Of a stretch of 64,000 nucleotides of DNA, positions 45,269-55,300 are shown piece after piece. The position numbers were made by a program, and so were the translations under genes. Positions within the stretch are counted from its first letter, which is position 1. Each line of letters starts with the position of its first letter. Source of the stretch: Flavobacterium sp. MC2016-06 (GTDB lineage Bacteria > Bacteroidota > Bacteroidia > Flavobacteriales > Flavobacteriaceae). The DNA is taken from assembly GCF_009711165.2 (NCBI RefSeq), contig NZ_WMID02000009.1, positions 62,001 through 126,000 on the forward strand. The letters are read 5' to 3'. Under the pieces are notes generated by a model. It ran no database searches, was not told the DNA's origin, and saw nothing but the letters and a program-made list of their open reading frames with translations.

Positions 45269-46603
45269 ATGAAAAGAATAATTCTTATATTTTTGTGTAC
45301 AGTTGGTTTATCGGCCAATGCACAAGTTACAATTTTAACCTTGAAAGATGCGCTTAATTACGCGCTTCTAAATAAAGCCGACGCTAAAAAGGCAAAATTA
45401 GAGGTTGAAAACAGCGAATACAAAATTCAGGAAGTACGATCAAGAGCATTGCCTCAAATTAGTGCAAACGGAAATTTAACGTATAATCCAGTTATTCAAA
45501 CAACAGTTATTGATGGTGCAGGATTTGGTGCGCCGGGAACTACTATTCAGGCAGCATTTGGTCAAAAATGGACTTCTACTGCTGGACTTTCTTTAACTCA
45601 AGCTTTATTTGATCAATCTGTTTTTACAGGATTAAGAGCTGCAAAAACGACTCGCGAGTTTTATCAAATAAACGACCAATTAACAGAAGAACAGGTTATT
45701 GAGAGAGTTGCAAATAACTATTATTCTGTTTATGTACAGAAAGAAAGATTGTCTTTATTAGATAGTAATTATGTAAATACAACTAAAGTACGTGATATTG
45801 TAAAAGGACAGTTTGATAACGGATTGGCTAAAAAAATAGATTTAGATCGTATCGTTGTTAAAATGTCAAATATTGACACAGAACGCCAGCAGATTAAAAA
45901 TCAAATTACTTTACAGGAAAATGCTTTGAAGTTTTATATGGGAATGCCTATTGAAACTAAAATTGATATGCCAAAAGAAGAATTTGAAGTAGTTCCTGCA
46001 GCTTTAACTGAAGTACCAAATGTTGAAAACAGAACAGAATATCTGCTTTTGAAAAAGAATGAAGAACTTTTGGTATACAATAAGAAATCTGTTGAAGCAG
46101 GATATTACCCTACACTTTCATTGACTGCTGGTTACAATTATATTGGGCAGGGACCAGAATTTCCATGGTTTGCAAAACCTTCTTCTGGAGTTTATTGGTC
46201 AGATTACTCTGCAATTGGATTAAACTTACACGTGCCAATTTTTACAGGTTTAGGAACTCGTGCTAAGGTAAGACAAGCAGATGTTCAAATTAGATCGCTG
46301 CAAGAAGATATCAAAGACACTAAGCTTTCACTTGATTTAGAGTATAGAAATGCAATGGCTCAAATTGAGGATAATCTTGTAACTATTCAGAATCAAAAAG
46401 AGAACATGCGTTTAGCAACTGACATTTTAAGTAATACAAAAAACAATTACCTTCAAGGATTAGCATCACTAACAGATTTATTAGATGCTGAAAATGCATC
46501 ACTTGAAGCACAAAACAATTATACGAGAGCGGTTTTAAATTATAAAATTGCCGAAATATCTCTAATCAAATCAAAAGGCGAACTAAAAACTCTTATTAAA
46601 TAA
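45269..46603 (+). CDS. TolC family outer membrane efflux protein
   Basis: The 444-residue protein has a signal peptide (about 19 residues, ending SANAQ) and two repeated outer-membrane-efflux (OEP) halves with long coiled-coil helices (for example around residues 140-225 and 335-425). It forms the trimeric outer-membrane exit duct. The start lies 10 bases after tetR and its stop is 11 bases before the adaptor gene, so the operon is tight. Confidence 0.93.
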   Translation: MKRIILIFLCTVGLSANAQVTILTLKDALNYALLNKADAKKAKLEVENSEYKIQEVRSRALPQISANGNLTYNPVIQTTVIDGAGFGAPGTTIQAAFGQKWTSTAGLSLTQALFDQSVFTGLRAAKTTREFYQINDQLTEEQVIERVANNYYSVYVQKERLSLLDSNYVNTTKVRDIVKGQFDNGLAKKIDLDRIVVKMSNIDTERQQIKNQITLQENALKFYMGMPIETKIDMPKEEFEVVPAALTEVPNVENRTEYLLLKKNEELLVYNKKSVEAGYYPTLSLTAGYNYIGQGPEFPWFAKPSSGVYWSDYSAIGLNLHVPIFTGLGTRAKVRQADVQIRSLQEDIKDTKLSLDLEYRNAMAQIEDNLVTIQNQKENMRLATDILSNTKNNYLQGLASLTDLLDAENASLEAQNNYTRAVLNYKIAEISLIKSKGELKTLIK

Positions 46604-46614
46604 CTAAAATTACA

Positions 46615-47682
46615 ATGAAGAAAACTATTATAACAATCGTAATCATAATCGCGGCACTAGGTGCGATTGGATATGTCTTAAATAATAATAAGAAAGAAAA
46701 TAAAGCAAAAACGGATATTGTTGCGGAAAAAAATGCAGCAGTTTCTGTAAAAGTATCTCCAGTAAAAACAGAACAAGTTTCATTAGATTTCGTAGCTAAC
46801 GGAAACTTTCAGCCAATTCAAGAATTAACTTTTTCTGCAGAGAAATCTGGAAAAGTAATTAGTGTTTTAGTTAAAGAAGGAGATTACGTAAGAGTAGGTC
46901 AGGCTTTATTGACTGTAAGAGGAGATGTAATTAATGTAAATGCGCAGCAAGCACAGGCTGCTTATCAAAATGCACAATCTGATTACAGCAGATACGAAAA
47001 TGCTTTTAAAACAGGCGGTGTTACAAAACAACAATTAGATCAAGCAAAACTAGCTTTAACAAATGCACAGTCTAATTATACACAAGCTAAAATTAATGTT
47101 GGAGATACTAGAGTAAAAGCTCCAATAAACGGATTCATCAATAAAAAATACATTGAACCGGGATCTATCTTAACAGGTATGCCAGCAACTGCATTGTTTG
47201 ATATCGTAAATGTTTCTAAATTAAAATTAGTAGTTACAGTAAACGAAAATCAAGTAGCAAGTTTAAAATTAGGAAACCATATTAATGTAACCGCTAGTGT
47301 TTATCCTGATAAAACTTTCCCTGGGAAAATTACTTTTATTGCTGCAAAAGCAGATGAGTCTTTAAACTTTCCTGTTGAAATTGAAATCACAAACAATGCT
47401 AACAACGACCTAAAAGCGGGTATGTACGGAACTGCAAATTTTGCATCAAACCAACAAAAACAAAACTTGATGGTTGTACCTAGAAATGCATTTGTAGGAA
47501 GTGTGAGCAGCAACCAGATTTTTGTAGTTCAAAATGGTATTGCAAAATTAAGAAAAGTAACTGCTGGAAGAATTTTGGGTGATCAAGTAGAAATCATCAA
47601 CGGATTATCTGACGGAGAAACTGTAATTGTTACAGGTCAAATTAACTTACAAGACGGAAATACAGTAGAAATTATTAAATAA
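46615..47682 (+). CDS. RND efflux periplasmic adaptor (membrane fusion protein)
   Basis: The 355-residue protein has an N-terminal membrane anchor (TIITIVIIIAALGAIGYVL), a lipoyl-like domain split by an alpha-hairpin (AEKSGKVISVLVKEGDYVRVGQ... and VKAPINGFINKKYIEPGS), a beta-barrel and a membrane-proximal domain ending near the C-terminus (INGLSDGETVIVTGQINLQDG). It bridges the TolC duct and the RND pump. It lies 30 bases before the pump gene. Confidence 0.93.
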   Translation: MKKTIITIVIIIAALGAIGYVLNNNKKENKAKTDIVAEKNAAVSVKVSPVKTEQVSLDFVANGNFQPIQELTFSAEKSGKVISVLVKEGDYVRVGQALLTVRGDVINVNAQQAQAAYQNAQSDYSRYENAFKTGGVTKQQLDQAKLALTNAQSNYTQAKINVGDTRVKAPINGFINKKYIEPGSILTGMPATALFDIVNVSKLKLVVTVNENQVASLKLGNHINVTASVYPDKTFPGKITFIAAKADESLNFPVEIEITNNANNDLKAGMYGTANFASNQQKQNLMVVPRNAFVGSVSSNQIFVVQNGIAKLRKVTAGRILGDQVEIINGLSDGETVIVTGQINLQDGNTVEIIK

Positions 47683-47712
47683 TTGATTTTTAATAATCAA
47701 CAATAAAGATAT

Positions 47713-50700
47713 ATGAAATTAGCCGAAATATCGATAAAACGTCCGTCGTTAGTAATTGTATTGTTTACAATTCTGACTCTTGGTGGATTGTTCAGCTACA
47801 GCCAGTTAGGGTATGAGCTGATCCCGAAATTTGAACAAAACGTTATTACCATTTCTACTATTTATCCTGGAGCTTCTCCAAGTGAGGTAGAAAATACAGT
47901 AACCAAGAAAATTGAAGATGCGATTGCGTCCTTAGAAAATATCAAGAAAATTGACTCTAAATCGTACGAGAGTTTGTCTATCGTATCGATTACGTTGACT
48001 TCTAATGCGAAGGTCGATTTTTCTATGAATGATGCACAGCGTAAAATAAACGCAATCATTAGTGATTTACCAGATGATGCTAAAACACCAGCATTAACCA
48101 AATTCTCGCTGAGTGATTTACCAATTATGACGCTTGGTGCTAATGGAAAAATGGACGAAGCTGCGTTTTACGACTTAATTGATAAAAAAATTGCTCCGGT
48201 TTTATCTCGTGTTACGGGTGTGGCGCAGGTAAATATTATTGGTGGACAAGAACGTGAGATTCAAGTAAATCTTGATGCCTTAAAAATGCAGGGTTACGGA
48301 CTTTCTATTCCGCAGGTACAGCAGACTATTTTAACGTCTAACTTAGATTTCCCTACAGGAAATATTCAAACACGTGATCAAAAAATATTAATTCGTTTAG
48401 CGGGTAAATATAAAAGTGTTGCAGAATTAAGAAATTTAGTGGTTTCTTCTCAAAACGGAATTCAAATTCGTTTAAGTGATATTGCAGACGTTCAGGATAC
48501 TCAGAAAATTGCTGAAAAAATATCTCGTGTCGATCAAAAAAGTGCGATTGTTTTACAAATTATCAAACAATCTGATGCAAATGCGGTTGCAGTAAGTGAG
48601 CAATTATTGAAAACAATTAAGACTCTTGAAACTGATTATAAAACAAATCAATTAAAACTTGAAGTAGCAAAAGACAGTACAATCTTTACTTTAGAAGCGG
48701 CAGATTCTGTTGTACACGATTTATTGATTGCCGTTGTTTTGGTGGCACTTGTAATGTTGTTCTTCTTGCACAGTATTAGAAACTCATTGATTGTAATGGT
48801 CTCTATTCCTGCCTCTTTGATCGCTACCTTTATTGGTATTTATTTAATGGGATATACATTAAACTTAATGAGTTTACTTGGATTATCTCTTGTTGTAGGT
48901 ATTCTGGTCGATGATGCGATTGTGGTCCTCGAGAATATTTACAGGCACATGGAAATGGGTAAAAGTAAAATTCGTGCTTCGTATGATGGAACTGCTGAAA
49001 TTGGCGGAACTGTAACGTCTATTACATTAGTAATTGTTGTGGTATTCCTGCCTATTGCAATGAGTTCTGGTTTAGTTTCTAATATTATTACACAATTTTG
49101 TGTTACCGTAATTATTTCGACTTTACTATCACTTTTAGCTTCATTTACAATTATCCCTTGGTTATCATCTCGTTATGGTAAATTAGAGCATATTGAAGGA
49201 AAGAATTTATTTGGAAGAATCATTCTTGGTTTCGAAAGTTATTTAACTCGTTTTACGGACTGGGTTTCAGAATTACTGACTTGGTGTTTAGATCATTATG
49301 TTAAAACGATTCTTGTAGTTCTAGTATTGTTTTTTGGTTCTACAATGGGATTAGTTGGTGGAGGTTTCATCGGTGGAGAGTTCTTTGCAGCATCTGATAG
49401 TGGTGAGTTTTTAGTTCAGATCGAAATGCCGAAAGACGCTTCGTTAGAGCAAACTAACTTTATGACACAAAAAGCAGAAGCCTTTTTGAAAACGCAAGAA
49501 TATGTTCACAGTCAAATTACAACTGTAGGACAAACTTCTGAAGGACTTGGAGCATCACAGGCAACAGCTTACAAAGCGGAAATTGATGTTAAAATGATCG
49601 AACAAAAAGATCGTACTGACGGAGCTTCTGTATATGCAGCTAAAATTAAACGTAAATTAGAAAAAGTATTAGTTGGAGCCAAAGTAAAAACGGTTCCAGT
49701 TGGTATCTTAGGAACTGCTGATAATGCAACTTTAGGATTAATCGTAACGGGACCTTCTACAGAAAGTGCTATGGCTTTTGCAAAATTAGCTGAAGCTGAA
49801 TTAAGAACGATTCCTGGTACAACTGAGATTAAATTAACGGTTGAGGATGGAAATCCTGAGATTAACGTAAAAGTAGATCGTGATAAAATGGCTGCTTTAG
49901 GATTAACGCTTCAAACAGTTGGTTTAACCATGCAGACTGCTTACAGTGGTAATACAGATGGTAAATTTAGAGCTGGAGAATACGAATACGATATCAACAT
50001 TAGATACAATTCTTTTGATAGAAAAAGTATTACCGATGTTAGTAATTTGATTTTTATTAATGCAGCTGGACAACAAATTAAATTGTCACAATTTGCAACG
50101 ATTACAGAAGGTTCGGGACCTAGCCAGTTAGAGCGTAGAGATAAAACGGCTTCGGTAACGGTACAAGGACAAAACGTTGGGGTTGCTTCTGGAACAATTG
50201 TTACACAATGGCAGGCAAAATTAGATAAACTTAAAAAACCAGTAGGTGTAAGTTATATCTGGGGTGGTGATCAAGAAAACCAAAGTGAAGGTTTTGGTAC
50301 TTTAGGAATCGCTTTATTGGCTGCTATTATCTTGGTTTACCTTGTAATGGTAGGACTTTATGATAGTTTCGTTCACCCGTTTGTTGTATTGTTTGCAATT
50401 CCGTTATCATTTATTGGAGCGATGTTAGCATTAGCATTAACAAATAATACATTAAACATCTTTACGATCTTAGGTATCATCATGCTGATTGGTCTGGTGT
50501 GTAAGAATGCGATCATGCTTGTCGATTATACCAACCAGCGAAGAGCTGCAGGAGAATCGATTAGAACAGCATTGATTCAAGCAAATCACGCACGTTTACG
50601 TCCGATCTTGATGACAACAATTGCGATGGTATTTGGTATGTTCCCAATTGCATTAGCATCTGGAGCTGGAGCTGAGTGGAAAAACGGTCTTGCTTGGGTA

Positions 50701-50889
50701 ATTATCGGAGGATTAATTTCTTCTTTATTCTTAACCTTGATTGTAGTTCCTGTAATCTATAACATCATGGAGAAAATCATTCATAAATTCTCTAACGGAG
50801 AAAAAATCGATTACGAAGCTGAAATGGTTGCTGATTATGAGCATACAGAATTAAGCGAAGACGGTTTTAATCCGAAACATACACATTAA
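47713..50889 (+). CDS. RND family efflux transporter permease (HAE1 type)
   Basis: The 1058-residue inner-membrane pump has the AcrB-like layout of 12 transmembrane helices and two large periplasmic loops (about 30-330 and 560-860). Characteristic segments are [13 protein letters not shown] after the first helix, [18 protein letters not shown] with the proton-relay aspartates in helix 4, and [16 protein letters not shown] in helix 10. It would export small hydrophobic compounds by proton antiport with the adaptor and TolC proteins of the same operon. The natural substrate is unknown. Confidence 0.95.
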   Translation: MKLAEISIKRPSLVIVLFTILTLGGLFSYSQLGYELIPKFEQNVITISTIYPGASPSEVENTVTKKIEDAIASLENIKKIDSKSYESLSIVSITLTSNAKVDFSMNDAQRKINAIISDLPDDAKTPALTKFSLSDLPIMTLGANGKMDEAAFYDLIDKKIAPVLSRVTGVAQVNIIGGQEREIQVNLDALKMQGYGLSIPQVQQTILTSNLDFPTGNIQTRDQKILIRLAGKYKSVAELRNLVVSSQNGIQIRLSDIADVQDTQKIAEKISRVDQKSAIVLQIIKQSDANAVAVSEQLLKTIKTLETDYKTNQLKLEVAKDSTIFTLEAADSVVHDLLIAVVLVALVMLFFLHSIRNSLIVMVSIPASLIATFIGIYLMGYTLNLMSLLGLSLVVGILVDDAIVVLENIYRHMEMGKSKIRASYDGTAEIGGTVTSITLVIVVVFLPIAMSSGLVSNIITQFCVTVIISTLLSLLASFTIIPWLSSRYGKLEHIEGKNLFGRIILGFESYLTRFTDWVSELLTWCLDHYVKTILVVLVLFFGSTMGLVGGGFIGGEFFAASDSGEFLVQIEMPKDASLEQTNFMTQKAEAFLKTQEYVHSQITTVGQTSEGLGASQATAYKAEIDVKMIEQKDRTDGASVYAAKIKRKLEKVLVGAKVKTVPVGILGTADNATLGLIVTGPSTESAMAFAKLAEAELRTIPGTTEIKLTVEDGNPEINVKVDRDKMAALGLTLQTVGLTMQTAYSGNTDGKFRAGEYEYDINIRYNSFDRKSITDVSNLIFINAAGQQIKLSQFATITEGSGPSQLERRDKTASVTVQGQNVGVASGTIVTQWQAKLDKLKKPVGVSYIWGGDQENQSEGFGTLGIALLAAIILVYLVMVGLYDSFVHPFVVLFAIPLSFIGAMLALALTNNTLNIFTILGIIMLIGLVCKNAIMLVDYTNQRRAAGESIRTALIQANHARLRPILMTTIAMVFGMFPIALASGAGAEWKNGLAWVIIGGLISSLFLTLIVVPVIYNIMEKIIHKFSNGEKIDYEAEMVADYEHTELSEDGFNPKHTH

Positions 50890-50926
50890 AAAAATTAAAT
50901 TTCAATTTTTTTAAATTCCAAATTCC

Positions 50927-50965
50927 AAAAATCCCGAATTCCTTAAATTGGAATTTGGGATTTTT
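50927..50965 (+). terminator. Terminator of the tetR-RND operon
   Basis: AAAAATCCCGAATTCC pairs with GGAATTTGGGATTTTT with one mismatch and a short loop, followed by a long T-run, 38 bases after the pump stop. The MFS gene start lies 35 bases beyond the hairpin, so read-through into it is possible. Confidence 0.8.
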
Positions 50966-50999
50966 TTTTTGTTTATTTGTATCTCATCTAAAAACTACT

Positions 51000-52238
51000 A
51001 TGCTACAAAAAAATAAGTCTGCCGCGATTGGTTTTATTTTTATAACCATGTTAATTGACATTACCGGATGGGGAATTATCATACCCGTAATTCCAAAATT
51101 GATAGAAGAGTTAATTCACGGCGATATTAGCGAAGCCGCTAAAATTGGCGGCTGGTTAACTTTCGCGTATGCGATAACTCAGTTTGTTTTTGCACCTGTT
51201 ATTGGAAATTTAAGTGATAAATATGGTAGAAGACCTATTATATTAATTTCGCTTTTTGGATTTTCATTAGATTATTTGCTGCTTGCTTTTTCTCCAACAA
51301 TTGCCTGGCTGTTTATAGGCCGAATTATTGCAGGAATCACTGGAGCAAGTATCACAACTGCTTCGGCTTATATTGCAGATGTGAGTACTGCCGAAAATAG
51401 AGCTAAGAACTTCGGTTTAATTGGTGCTGCTTTTGGTTTAGGATTTATTATTGGTCCTGTTATTGGCGGTTTATTAGGTCAATACGGTTCAAGAGTTCCG
51501 TTTTATGCTGCAGCCGTTTTGTGTATGGTTAACTTTCTGTATGGATTTTTTATTTTACCGGAATCACTTAAAAAAGAACATCGCAGAGAATTTGACTGGA
51601 AACGTGCAAACCCTATTGGTGCTATTTTAGGGTTAAGAAAACACCCAACTTTAATTGGATTAATTTCAGCTATATTTTTATTATATGTCGGCTCACATGC
51701 TGTACAAAGTAATTGGAGTTTCTTTACCATTTATCAATTCAATTGGGACGAACGAATGATCGGAATTTCTCTTGGAATAATTGGTTTATTAGTTGGGGTT
51801 GTACAAGGAGGATTAGTGCGCTGGATTAATCCGAAATTAGGAAACGAAAGAAGTATTTATATTGGTTTAGCCTTATACACCATCGGAATGTTGTTATTTG
51901 CTTTTGCTACAGAAAGCTGGATGATGTTTGTCTTTTTAATTCCGTATTGTCTTGGTGGCATTGCTGGCCCAGCATTGCAATCTGTCGTGGCTAGTAAAGT
52001 ATCACCAAGCGAACAAGGTGAAATTCAAGGAACATTAACGAGTTTAATGAGTGCGTCTGCAATTATTGGTCCGCCCATGATGGCGAACACATTTTACTTT
52101 TTTACGCATAGCGATGCACCTTTCAAATTTGCAGGAGCACCTTTTATATTAGGAGGAATTTTGATGTTATTGAGTACAATTGTTGCTTATTTTTCATTAA
52201 AGAAACATGTTGCTCCAAAAACAGAAAACAATCAATAA
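51000..52238 (+). CDS. MFS transporter, TetA/TCR-like
   Basis: From ATG 51000-51002 the protein has 412 residues; the upstream non-ATG extension would begin inside the terminator and is rejected. It has 12 hydrophobic segments with the DHA1 motif [12 protein letters not shown] after helix 2 and motif C-like [16 protein letters not shown] in helix 5. Annotated relatives are TetA-type tetracycline:proton antiporters, but such flavobacterial proteins have no proven tetracycline role. It follows the RND operon on the same strand and may be part of the same drug-defence set. Confidence 0.9.
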   Translation: MLQKNKSAAIGFIFITMLIDITGWGIIIPVIPKLIEELIHGDISEAAKIGGWLTFAYAITQFVFAPVIGNLSDKYGRRPIILISLFGFSLDYLLLAFSPTIAWLFIGRIIAGITGASITTASAYIADVSTAENRAKNFGLIGAAFGLGFIIGPVIGGLLGQYGSRVPFYAAAVLCMVNFLYGFFILPESLKKEHRREFDWKRANPIGAILGLRKHPTLIGLISAIFLLYVGSHAVQSNWSFFTIYQFNWDERMIGISLGIIGLLVGVVQGGLVRWINPKLGNERSIYIGLALYTIGMLLFAFATESWMMFVFLIPYCLGGIAGPALQSVVASKVSPSEQGEIQGTLTSLMSASAIIGPPMMANTFYFFTHSDAPFKFAGAPFILGGILMLLSTIVAYFSLKKHVAPKTENNQ

Positions 52239-52258
52239 CAGCCTATATTTTGATAAAG

Positions 52259-52292
52259 AAAAAGCCTTCATTTTGGTAAATGAAGGCTTTTT
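52259..52292 (+). terminator. Shared terminator between the MFS and SprB-repeat genes
   Basis: A perfect 15-bp stem (AAAAAGCCTTCATTT with its complement) around a TGGT loop lies between the convergent stops at 52238 and 52312. Confidence 0.9.
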
Positions 52293-52311
52293 TTATTGAA
52301 AGTTAGAACGC

Positions 52312-55300
52312 TTATTCTTTAATAATTTTCATTGATTTTTCTTTTCCGTCAGATTTTACATTTAAGAGGTAAACACCTGTTGAAAGATGTGATAAGTCAA
52401 TCTCAGAATGAGTACTATTTATCTTTTTAAATAAAACAGATTCCCCTGAAACAGTAAAGATTTGAACCTCATCAATTACAGAAGTATGATTAACTGTTAA
52501 TATGTTTTTTACTGGATTAGGATAAAATTTGAAACCAGATAAAGCAAAATCAGGTGTAGAAAGTGATCCATTTAATTTGGCTGTCACAGCAAGACGATTT
52601 TTACTTTCAATTCCGTTGATAGTTTGAGAAGCATAATAGGTTGTACCATTGACTAAAATAGTTGATAGAGGTAGAGCAGTTTCTAAAGTTTTATTTGTTG
52701 GAGTATTTTGAGAACTATACCATTTTATGTTTTCTCCTTCAACCGTAATAGCAGCTAAAGTTTGTCCAAGTTTAAATTCGTAAACAATCGCATTTTCACT
52801 TTCGCCTTCTACAATTGGTGCTGGCGGATCTATTGAAATATAGAACATTACAATACATCCATTTTCATCGCGCGCCATTATTTGATAAACACCAGGTACT
52901 AAATCTGAAAAGGTATTGTTATTTGAAAATTCATATAAACCAGGAGAAATTGCAAACATGATTGTTCCTGTTCCTCCTTGAGCATTTATAGTTGCAGTTT
53001 GATTCTGAACATTAATAACTGCGGTTAGTGGAGATACTGGTTGAGATATTGTATTTGTTACTATTGACATACATCCATTAGCATCCTTTACAGTTGTATT
53101 ATATGTGCCAGCATTTAAATTACTAAAAGTATCATTAGACTGAAATGGACTGCCATTAATTGAATAAAGATAAGGTGCCTGTCCTCCCATTGCCATAACT
53201 CTAATTACACCAGAGCTATCTCCATAACAGCGTATAGTATTTATTATTTGAGCTGTAATTACAGGAGCACTCACTTGATTAATAACTGCCTGCATAGATG
53301 TTGTAATATTTTGAGCATCTCGAACCATTATCATGTAATTACCTGGATACAAATTAGTAAATACATTTGTACTTCTATATGTAGCCCCATTGTCTAATGA
53401 ATATTGATATGGAGTTGTACCTCCCGTTGCATTTATCGTTATCGTTGCTCCAGCATTGCAAGTAGCTGATGTTGCAGTATAAGTTGCAGAAAGTGCAGGT
53501 TGTTTTACAATAGTTATAGCGCCTGGTGAAAATTCACAATTACTAGAATCGATAATTTTTACAATGTAAACACCAGAAGACAGATTGTTAAATACATTTG
53601 ATGTTTGATAACCAATGATTGGTACTCCATTGCTATTTCCAAGTGAATAGATATACGGAGCAGTTCCTCCATTTGCATTTACAGTAATAGTATTATTGGT
53701 AACCACAGCCGTTGATGTTAATTGATTAGGCTGACTTATTCTAACTGATACTATTGACTTACAAGCATAAGAATCCTTTACTGTAATAGTATAATCTCCA
53801 GCTTTCAGATTATTAAATACGTTTCCTTCCTGATAGATCAAATCATCCAGCGAATAGGTAAATGGTGCTTTTCCTCCAGAAGTATTTACTATAACTGAAC
53901 CATTGTTATTGCCAAAACAAGTTACATTCGAAATATACTGCGCAGTAATCGATGGTGGAATTGCAGCTCCAATAGTTAAGGACGCAAATGCTATAGTTCC
54001 TTTCGCATCTTTTACACGTGCAACATAAGGACCTGGATTTAATACAGCTGTGTTTGAAGTTGTATAAGTTGCTCCATTATCAAATGAATATTGATAAGGG
54101 GGGTTACCTCCAACTGCGTATGCAGTTACTGTTCCTGTAGGAGTGTAACATGTTGCAGGAGTTTCTGATGTTGCCAGGTTAAGTGGTGTTGTCTCGGGAA
54201 TAATTATGTTCTGTTGTAATGACGTACAGTTTCTTGAATCATTAATTATTATATTGTAAACACCCCCAGGGAGATCATTAAAGACATTAGATGTTTGAGG
54301 CGATCCTATTGACGTGCCATAATAATCTTGAAGTGTATAGGTATAAGGAGCAGTTCCACCTGTTGCATTCACAGTAATTGTTTCGTATTCAACCGCAGCT
54401 GTAGATGCGAGTACAGCAGGTTGTGATATTGTGTAAGTCATGTTGGAAATACATTCGTTACTGTCTTTTACTCTTATCATGAAAGTACCTGGAAAAAGAT
54501 TTGTAAAAGTAGCACTAGATTGAAAAGGACCCAAATTAAATGAATAAAGATATGGTGCTTTTCCTCCTACAGGAATTACTTGTATTACAGCATCATTACT
54601 GCCATAACATTTTACAGGAGAAACAAGAGCAGTGGTAACTGTTATAGGATCTAAAGGAGCCAAAACGGTTGAAAGACTAAAAATACGTCCCTGTGCATCT
54701 CTAACCTTCATTGCGTAATTTCCAGGAATTATACCTGTGACAACATTTGAAGAAGAATAATTAGCTCCATTATTAAAAGAATAAGAGTATGGTTTACTGC
54801 CTCCAACAGCATTTATAGTAATTGATGGCGCTACGCTAGTACAGGTAATAGGTATTGTGACAGCAGTAGCAAAAAGGGCTGTTGAAGAAACTGTTATTCC
54901 AGTTTTAGTTGCTGTGCATCCTCTTGAGTCGGTGATAATTGCGCTGTAAGTTCCCATTGGTAAACCTGCAAAAACATTAGAATTTTTTGGAGGACTTAGT
55001 AATACGTCATTTTGATCTTTAATAGCAAAAAGATAAGGAAGAACCCCGCCAGAAGGAGTAATTGTTATTTTACCGTCAGTGATGAACGGTGTTGTACTAT
55101 TTACAACAGTTGTATTCAATACTAATACAGCAGGCTGTGTTACTGAAAGTTTTATTGAACTTATGCACCCTGCCGCATCTTTTACGCTTGCAGTATATTG
55201 TCCAATTGATAAATTTGTAAAAATATTAGTTGTGCTATATCCATTTCCTAGAGAATAAGTATAAGGTGCAGTTCCTCCGCTATTCACAGATATTTCTATC